Below are positions 58,629 to 64,000 of a stretch of DNA of 64,000 bases, in pieces. Source of the stretch: Sandaracinaceae bacterium (GTDB lineage Bacteria; Myxococcota_A; Polyangia; Polyangiales; Sandaracinaceae); the NCBI GenBank assembly GCA_020633195.1, contig JACKEC010000020.1, forward strand, positions 248,001 to 312,000, given 5' to 3'. The notes beneath the pieces were generated by a model. The model was not told the DNA's origin. It saw only the letters and a program-made list of their open reading frames with translations, and made no database searches. Positions within the stretch are counted from its first letter, which is position 1; each line of letters opens with the position of its first letter. The position numbers and the translations under genes are program-made.

Positions 58629-59149
58629 AGCGGAGGGCGCTCCTCGTCGCCGCGGCGAGCGTGGTCCCGTCCGTGGCCCTCGCGCAGCGCACGTTCCGCG
58701 GCCTCGAGGTGCCGGCCGAGAACGACTGGGAGGGCGAGCACCGCGCCCGGCCTCCCGTCGGCGACGCCGCGGAGCGCGCGGCGCGGCTGTTCGAGGCGAT
58801 CCAGCGCGACGACCCCGAGCACGCCCGGGACTTCTTCTTCCCGCTCGAGCCGTTCCGCGTCCTGAAGGGGATCGCGGATCCCGAGGGCTACTGGAACGTG
58901 CTCTGGGGCCACTACGAGCGCGACATCCACGCGCTGCACGCGACGGTGCCCGCCGAGGCGACGTTCGAGCGCTTCGAGATGACCCGCCGCGGCGCGTGGG
59001 TCGACCGACGCGAGGAGGCCAACGCGATCCCGTACTGGGCGTCCCGGCACGACTGGGTCCACTACCGGGTCGGCGAGTCCGCGCGTCGCTTCGAGGTCCG
59101 CACCCTCATCAACTGGGGGCCGCGCTGGTACGTCACCCACCTCGGGTGA
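58625..59149 (+). CDS. Secreted protein, unknown function
   Basis: 174 residues with a GTG start overlapping the esterase stop. A Sec or Tat-like signal (KRRALLVAAASVVPSVALAQ) precedes a compact domain rich in Arg, Trp and His (YWNVLWGHYERDIHALHA, YWASRHDWVHYRVGES). I know no family. It probably works with the esterase-like lipoprotein, with which it is translated, for example as a chaperone or partner in the periplasm. Confidence 0.75.
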   Translation: MKRRALLVAAASVVPSVALAQRTFRGLEVPAENDWEGEHRARPPVGDAAERAARLFEAIQRDDPEHARDFFFPLEPFRVLKGIADPEGYWNVLWGHYERDIHALHATVPAEATFERFEMTRRGAWVDRREEANAIPYWASRHDWVHYRVGESARRFEVRTLINWGPRWYVTHLG

Positions 59150-59156
59150 CCTGTCC

Positions 59157-59969
59157 TCAGAGGTGCTTCAGGAGCAGCTCGGCGAAGGTGTCGGGGTGCT
59201 CGCGGTGCAGGAAGTGTCCGCCCGGCATCGTCTCGACGGTGTAGGCGCCCGTGAACATCCGCTTGGCCGCGTGGTAGTCGGCGGGCGTCACGATCGGGTC
59301 GTCGGTGCCCGCGAAGCACACCGTGTCCATCGGGAGCTTGGCCTTCAGGTACTTGGGCGGGCTCAGCTCGAGCGCCCGGTAGTAGCCGAACGCCGCCTCG
59401 AGGCTCTCGGGGTGCGAGAAGCACTCGCGGGTCGCCTCGAATTCGCTCGGGTCCGGTGACCACGCGGGCGACCAGCGCTGATAGATCGCGGGCAGCGCGG
59501 CGAAGTCGTCCTTGGCGAAGCGCTTCGCGGCGCCCGGGAGCTTGTAGGCGAAGAAGTGACGCACGCCCCACAGCTTGCCGAGCGACGGCTTGATCGTGCT
59601 CGGGTGCGGGATGGCGACGATGAAGAGCCTCGCGACCTTCTCGGGCTCGAGCGACGCCGCCGCGTAGGCCGCCGACGCGCCCCAGTCGTGCGCGATCACG
59701 ATCGCGGGCTCGCCGTCGCCGAGCGCGTCGATCAGCCCGAGCACGTCGCGGCCGATCGTGAGGCCGTCGGCGTCCGCGGCGGGGACCTCGGTCGGGTGGT
59801 AGCCCCGCAGGAACGGCGCGACCGCCCGGTAGCCCTTCTCCGCGATCCGCGGCATCACGTGGTCCCAGGTGTGCGCCGTGTCCGGGAAGCCGTGGACGAG
59901 CAGGACGAGGGGGCCCTCGCCCTCGCTGAGGTACGCGAAGCGCAGGCCGTTGGCCTCGACGAAGTCCAT
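59157..59969 (-). CDS. Alpha/beta hydrolase, epoxide-hydrolase/haloalkane-dehalogenase-like
   Basis: 270 residues. HGFPD (26-30) is the oxyanion strand, the nucleophile is D95 in IAHDWGASAAY, an acidic residue is in AGTDDPIVTPADY, and the histidine is in PGGHFLHREHP. An Asp nucleophile rather than Ser indicates the epoxide hydrolase/dehalogenase group. A cap with Trp/Tyr-rich segments (YQRWSPAWSPDPSE) is present. Substrate unknown. It stands convergent to the previous gene, with 7 bases between the stops. Confidence 0.87.
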   Translation of the reverse strand: MDFVEANGLRFAYLSEGEGPLVLLVHGFPDTAHTWDHVMPRIAEKGYRAVAPFLRGYHPTEVPAADADGLTIGRDVLGLIDALGDGEPAIVIAHDWGASAAYAAASLEPEKVARLFIVAIPHPSTIKPSLGKLWGVRHFFAYKLPGAAKRFAKDDFAALPAIYQRWSPAWSPDPSEFEATRECFSHPESLEAAFGYYRALELSPPKYLKAKLPMDTVCFAGTDDPIVTPADYHAAKRMFTGAYTVETMPGGHFLHREHPDTFAELLLKHL

Positions 59970-59976
59970 GCCCTCC

Positions 59977-59982
59977 GTGCTA
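59977..59982 (-). promoter_or_regulatory. Probable -10 hexamer (TAGCAC)
   Basis: TAGCAC on the minus strand lies 7 bases before the ATG of the hydrolase gene. A GGAGG is also present between them, so a ribosome-binding role cannot be excluded. Confidence 0.3.
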
Positions 59983-60005
59983 GCCCAGCTGAACCATGAG
60001 GTCGA

Positions 60006-61820
60006 ATGAGTCGTAGGTCCCTCGTGCCTCGCTTCGCCTTCGCGCTCTGGCTCCTCGCGCTGAGCAGCTGCGGCGGCCCGAGCCGCGCCGTCGAGGAGCC
60101 GTCGGCCGACGCGGGGCCCGCGTGGAACGAGTGGACGCCCGAGACCTTCGCGCGGGCGCGCCGCGAGGGGCGGCCGATCCTGCTCAGCGTGCAGGCCGGG
60201 TGGTGCCACTGGTGCCACGTGATGAACGACACGACCTACCGCGACCCGGAGGTGCTCGCGCGGCTCGCCCGATCGTTCGTGCTCGTGCGCGCGGACGGCG
60301 ACGCGCGCCCCGATCTCGCGGAGCGCTACCGCCGCTACGCGTGGCCCGCGACGGTGTTCCTGGCGCCCGACGGCGAGCAGATCCTCGCGCTGCGCGGCTA
60401 CCGACCGCCGGATCGCTTCGCGGCCATCCTCGACGACGTGGTCCGCGCGCACGCCGAGGGGCGCCGGCTCGAGCCGGACGCCGGCGCCGAGGAGCCGCCG
60501 GCCGAGGACCTCGACGCGATCCGTCGCGCGGTGACCGCGCAGCTCGACGGGATGTACGACGCCGAGGGCGGCGGCTGGGGTCACCGGCAGCGCTACCCCT
60601 TGGCCGCGCCGGTCGAGCACGCGCTCTACCGCGCCCGCGTCCACGGCGAGGCGCCGTGGCGAGAGCGCGCGCTGTTCACGCTCGATCGCTACACCACGCT
60701 CATCGACCCGGTGTTCGGGGGGATGTACCAGTACTCGATCCCCGAGGTGTGGGACCGGCCCCACTTCGAGAAGATCGTCCCGGTGCAGGCGGGCGCGATC
60801 CGCGCCTTCGCGGAGGCCTACCGCGCCACGGGTGACGCGCGCTGGCTCGAGGCGGCGGAGTCGATCCACGCCTACGTGCGCGAGCAGCTCCGGGCGCCCG
60901 ACGGCGCGTTCTACGCCTCGCAGGACGCGGACCTCGGCGGGCACGGCCAGGCGGGGCCCCACGTGCCGGGCAACGAGTATTACGCGCTCGACGAGGACGG
61001 TCGCCGCGCGCTCGGGCTGCCGCGCGTGGACGTCCACGTCTACGCGGCCACCAACGGCCTCTTGATCGAGGCGCTCGCCAACCTCCACGTCGCGACCCAG
61101 CGCCGCGCGCCGCTCGCCGAGGCGGTGCGCGCGGCGGAGCGGATCGTGAGCACGCACCGGCGCCCGGACGGCCTCTTCGCGCACGACGCCGACGCGGACG
61201 ACCCCGTGCCCTACCTCGCCGACCAGGCGCAGATGCTCGCGGCCTTCGTCGCGCTGCACCAGGCGAGCGGGATGCACCGATGGCTCGAGGAGGCGGAGCG
61301 CCTCGCGGACGCGATGATCGCCTCGATGCGCGACGACGCGGGGGGCTTCGTCGCGCACGGCGAGGACCCGCGCGCGCCCGGGCTCTTCGACGACGTCCCC
61401 GTCCCCGTGCTCGACAACGCCGTCGCCGCGCGCGCGCTGCTCGCGATGGCGCGCCTCACCGATCGCGAGCCCTACCGCGAGGCCGCGCTGGCGGCGCTGC
61501 GGGACGCGTGCCGACCCAGCGCGCTCCGGTCGCTCGGCCGCATGGTGGGCGAGCTCCTCCTCGCGCTCGAGGCCGCGCGCGACGGCTACCTCGTCCTGTC
61601 CGTGGTCGGCCCCGAGGACCCGCGCACGAGCGCGCTCTACGACGCGGCGCTGCGCATCGACGAGCCCACCCGACTCGTCGAGCTCGGCCGCCCGGGCGAG
61701 GGCCGCTACCCGTACCCCGGCGAGCCGGCCGTGTTCCTCTGCTCGAGCCAGGCCTGCTCGATGCCCGTGTTCGTCCCCGACGAGCTGCCCAGCGCGGTCG
61801 CGACCTTCCTGGATCGCTGA
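60006..61820 (+). CDS. DUF255/thioredoxin-like lipoprotein (YyaL/SPATA20 family)
   Basis: 604 residues. A lipobox (ALSSCGG) is followed by a thioredoxin-like domain (about 40-150) with the DUF255 motif SVQAGWCHWCHVMNDTTYRD. The rest is an alpha/alpha-toroid like N-acylglucosamine epimerase (PVFGGMYQYSIPEVWDRPHF, HVYAATNGLLIEALANLHV). Related proteins are usually cytosolic; lipid anchoring here suggests a periplasmic or surface role in redox-linked carbohydrate or protein modification. Function unproven. It stands convergent to the propeller gene. Confidence 0.85.
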   Translation: MSRRSLVPRFAFALWLLALSSCGGPSRAVEEPSADAGPAWNEWTPETFARARREGRPILLSVQAGWCHWCHVMNDTTYRDPEVLARLARSFVLVRADGDARPDLAERYRRYAWPATVFLAPDGEQILALRGYRPPDRFAAILDDVVRAHAEGRRLEPDAGAEEPPAEDLDAIRRAVTAQLDGMYDAEGGGWGHRQRYPLAAPVEHALYRARVHGEAPWRERALFTLDRYTTLIDPVFGGMYQYSIPEVWDRPHFEKIVPVQAGAIRAFAEAYRATGDARWLEAAESIHAYVREQLRAPDGAFYASQDADLGGHGQAGPHVPGNEYYALDEDGRRALGLPRVDVHVYAATNGLLIEALANLHVATQRRAPLAEAVRAAERIVSTHRRPDGLFAHDADADDPVPYLADQAQMLAAFVALHQASGMHRWLEEAERLADAMIASMRDDAGGFVAHGEDPRAPGLFDDVPVPVLDNAVAARALLAMARLTDREPYREAALAALRDACRPSALRSLGRMVGELLLALEAARDGYLVLSVVGPEDPRTSALYDAALRIDEPTRLVELGRPGEGRYPYPGEPAVFLCSSQACSMPVFVPDELPSAVATFLDR

Positions 61821-61826
61821 GCCCTC

Positions 61827-63878
61827 TCAGCGCTCGAGGATCATCACGCGGTCCTCCGCGAGGATCCAGACGCGCCCGCCCTCGTCGACCTCGACGTCGA
61901 CGAGCGTGCTCGTCGGCAGGCCGGAGTTGGCGTCGAGCACGACCCACTCGGGACCCTCCTGGAGGATCAGGCCGTTGTGCGAGGTCGCCCAGAGGTGACC
62001 GGCGTCGTCGATCGCGAGCCGGGTCGGGCGCATCGACTGCACGTTGGCGGGCTGCCGCGAGAAGTTGAACTCGCTGCGGTCGTACGAGGCGAGGCCCTCG
62101 GCGGCGGCGAGCCAGATGAGGTCGCTGCCGACCGCCGCGTCGCTGACCACCTCGCCGCGGACGCCGCGCGCCTCGCCGAACACCACGGCCTGGGACGCGC
62201 CCACGCGGACGAGGCCGGACAGCGAGGAGAACCAGGCGTTCTCGGTGTCGAAGTCGACCGCGCTGATCTCGTCGGGGAGCTCGAGCCCGCCGGCTGCGCG
62301 GTCCGCGCCGCGGTGGTGGTAGAGGACGGTGGGGCTCGAAGGATCGATCACGGCGACGCCGCGGAGGCGGTTGCCGACGTCGTCCTCGCGGACCACCTCG
62401 AGCGCGACCCAGACGCGGCCGTCGTTCGACACGCCCGCGAACGGGACGCGGACGAGCGGCGTGGCCAGCTCGAGGGTGCGCTCCGCGAGCTGGTTCCAGC
62501 CCTGCCCCGCGTTCTGGAACACCCGGACGGTGTTCGGCGTGCCCTCGGCGCGGGTCACGAGGTAGGCGCCCTGCGGGCCGGTCGCGACCGCTTCGGGGAT
62601 GTTGCCCTCGGGGACGGGCGCGCGGCGGAGCCTGTCGTTGTGGAACCGCGCCAGGTGGTGCTCGCGCGAGATCGTCCAAACCGTGCCGGTGCGATCGGTC
62701 GCGATGTGGAGGTCGCCCTCGGGGACGAGCGTCCGGGTGACGAGCGGCCGGGACGGACCCTGCGCGGGCAGCTCGAGCACGCCGTGGTTGGCGATCGCGA
62801 GGAACGCGTCCTCACCCTGGACGTACGCGCCGTACGCGCGACCGGGCAGGGTCACGTCGAGCGGCCGCGCGAGGAAGCTCGGCGCGCGCACCGTCGGCGA
62901 GTTCTCCGGCCGATCCGCGAGCCGCCGCGGCTCGGCGAGCGTGTCGCGCGAGGGCAGCTGCCCCGGCTGGTGCACGGCCGCCGACTGCAGCCGCGCGCGG
63001 TAGGAGCGCACGGTGCCCGTCTCCGCGCTCAGCGCGACGAGCGGCACGCCCTCACCCCGTGGCCCGATCGCGAGGACGCGGTTCTGGCTGACGAGCAGGA
63101 CCTGCGTGCCGCGACGCACGAGGCCCACGAGCTGATCGTCGAGCCCGAGGATCGTGTAGCCGTACCAGTGGGTGCCGTCCCAGTGCGCGAGCTGCGCGTC
63201 GTTGGGCCCCTGGAGGATCGCGAACACCTGACCGGGCAGCACTGGCACGACCGCGCGGACGTAGCCCTCGGGCATGCCGCCGCTGATCGGGTGCTCGCGC
63301 ACCACGTCGCCCTCGACGTACCAGAGCCCCTGGGTCGTCCCCACCCAGAGCTGCCCCTCGGGCGTCGGCGCGAGCGTCGTGCACTGCGCCGGCTCGCCGA
63401 AGACCTCCCAGGTCCCCCCCTGCGCGCGGCGGGCGACCCCGCCCATGCCGCAGAGCCAGACGGTGCCGTCGGCCGTGCGGTCCATGTCCACGATGTCGCC
63501 GAGGTTCGGCGCGCCATCGACCGGCGTGACCGTGCCGTCGACCCACGAGACGAGGTCCTCGCCGATGGCGACGAGCAGGCCGTTGCCGTCCACCGCGACG
63601 CCGCGGACGTCGGTGCCCGGCAGCCCGTCGAGGATCTCGAGGCTGACGTCGTTCTCCGGATAGCGGAGCAGCCCGCCGTCGGTGCCGACGTAGACGAAGC
63701 CCTGGTGCTGCACGACCGCGCGGACCTCTTCGAGGTCCGTCAGCGTCTCCACCCGGCGCACCGCGGTGGCGCCGAGGTTGAGCGTCTGCAGCGTCTGCGT
63801 CGGGCGCAGCCCCGTGGGACCGCAGGCGGCCACGAAAAGCAGGACGAAAAGAGACAGGGCGGTTCGACGCACGTTCAC
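61827..63878 (-). CDS. Beta-propeller lipoprotein (two-component-regulator-propeller type)
   Basis: 683 residues. The lipobox is FVAACGP (about Cys19). The mature protein is built from repeated strands such as GQLWVGTTQGLWYVEG, DGTVWLCGMGGVARR and GHLWATSHNGLILQEG, the Reg_prop-type propeller blade pattern. There is no histidine kinase or regulator domain; the protein ends at RVMILER, so it could be a ligand-binding surface protein or a stand-alone sensor. I start at GTG 63878, because the TAACCC motif sits 10 bases before it; a GTG two codons later has a GAGG site. Confidence 0.82.
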   Translation of the reverse strand: MNVRRTALSLFVLLFVAACGPTGLRPTQTLQTLNLGATAVRRVETLTDLEEVRAVVQHQGFVYVGTDGGLLRYPENDVSLEILDGLPGTDVRGVAVDGNGLLVAIGEDLVSWVDGTVTPVDGAPNLGDIVDMDRTADGTVWLCGMGGVARRAQGGTWEVFGEPAQCTTLAPTPEGQLWVGTTQGLWYVEGDVVREHPISGGMPEGYVRAVVPVLPGQVFAILQGPNDAQLAHWDGTHWYGYTILGLDDQLVGLVRRGTQVLLVSQNRVLAIGPRGEGVPLVALSAETGTVRSYRARLQSAAVHQPGQLPSRDTLAEPRRLADRPENSPTVRAPSFLARPLDVTLPGRAYGAYVQGEDAFLAIANHGVLELPAQGPSRPLVTRTLVPEGDLHIATDRTGTVWTISREHHLARFHNDRLRRAPVPEGNIPEAVATGPQGAYLVTRAEGTPNTVRVFQNAGQGWNQLAERTLELATPLVRVPFAGVSNDGRVWVALEVVREDDVGNRLRGVAVIDPSSPTVLYHHRGADRAAGGLELPDEISAVDFDTENAWFSSLSGLVRVGASQAVVFGEARGVRGEVVSDAAVGSDLIWLAAAEGLASYDRSEFNFSRQPANVQSMRPTRLAIDDAGHLWATSHNGLILQEGPEWVVLDANSGLPTSTLVDVEVDEGGRVWILAEDRVMILER

Positions 63879-63887
63879 CTCGCGCCA

Positions 63888-63901
63888 CGGGTTAGCGAAC
63901 C
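63888..63901 (-). promoter_or_regulatory. Promoter-like motif shared with the gene at 15331
   Basis: On the minus strand GGTTCGCTAACCCG, ending 9 bases from the GTG at 63878, with one difference from the motif at 15341-15354. TTGACA is seen at 63913-63918, 18 bases upstream of TAACCC. Confidence 0.45.
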
Positions 63902-63937
63902 CGAGCGCATGGTGTCAATCGGCATCGCCCTCGGGAC

Positions 63938-64000
63938 TCAGCGGCTGCAGTAGCGGTGGGCGCCCGGGTTCTCGCGGAAGGGGGTGCTGTTGATCTCGGG
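63938..64000 (-). CDS. C-terminal fragment of a minus-strand gene (cut off by window edge)
   Basis: Only the last 20 codons before a TGA are inside the window, reading PEINSTPFRENPGAHRYCSR. Reading frame and codon use (G/C in third positions) look like a real gene end. The family cannot be told. It lies upstream of the propeller gene on the same strand with 59 bases between. Confidence 0.45.
   Translation of the reverse strand, partial: PEINSTPFRENPGAHRYCSR

Overview
The window is very GC-rich, gene-dense chromosomal DNA from a myxobacterium, most likely of the class Polyangia (Sandaracinus-like). This is inferred from the family mix rather than a marker gene. The mix includes three Ser/Thr kinases with transmembrane or PEGA-type tails, an FHA-sigma54 activator, many lipoproteins with Asp-Ala-Gly linkers, a MYXO-CTERM-type tail and a DUF1517 protein. 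I see no tRNA, rRNA, CRISPR, prophage or intact insertion sequence. No gap between genes exceeds 300 bases. The longest gaps are filled by repeats.

Layout. 1-5147 (minus strand): sulfotransferase, DUF1214, SDR, a PEGA-type kinase and an unknown protein. 5175-8702: GuaB1-type reductase, Coq4-like protein, a TetR regulator with a palindromic operator, and a HAD phosphatase. 8833-15331: secreted glycoside hydrolase, HxpB-like phosphatase, SDR, a lysyl-oxidase lipoprotein, a thioesterase, a PhnD-like binding protein and a lipoprotein. 15464-25844: small membrane protein, FHA-sigma54 activator, kinase, an orphan binding-protein operon of three genes, an ArnT-like glycosyltransferase and a zinc-ribbon membrane protein. 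26064-28467: small poorly known genes. 28565-33747: lipA plus E1 alpha, E1 beta and E2 of a 2-oxoacid dehydrogenase, then a membrane protein. 34023-43063: lipoprotein, iodotyrosine-deiodinase-like flavoprotein, kinase-mutY pair, YkgJ-type protein, DUF1517 protein, serS and murB. 43190-46783: surface lipoprotein-like protein and a DGPF/ECF42 sigma pair. 46998-50563: hrcA-grpE-dnaK. 50633-64000: VWA protein, FtsB-like protein, diguanylate cyclase, metallophosphoesterase, an esterase with swapped halves, an epoxide-hydrolase-like protein, a DUF255 lipoprotein and a beta-propeller lipoprotein.

Three patterns cut across the window. First, about twenty genes have a TAnnnT-like hexamer only 6-10 bases before the start codon and no ribosome binding site, which suggests widespread leaderless transcripts. 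Second, most convergent genes meet within a few bases at their stop codons. The three exceptions are separated by repeats whose edges carry the stop codons. Third, two of those repeats are near-identical elements of about 215-220 bp with terminal inverted repeats. They are flanked by CTAG or CTAA, the sequence made where two convergent TAG stops overlap.

The best candidates for undescribed biology are these elements, the leaderless signature, the esterase whose halves appear permuted, the E1 alpha subunit lacking the thiamine-diphosphate motif, and the lysyl-oxidase lipoprotein.
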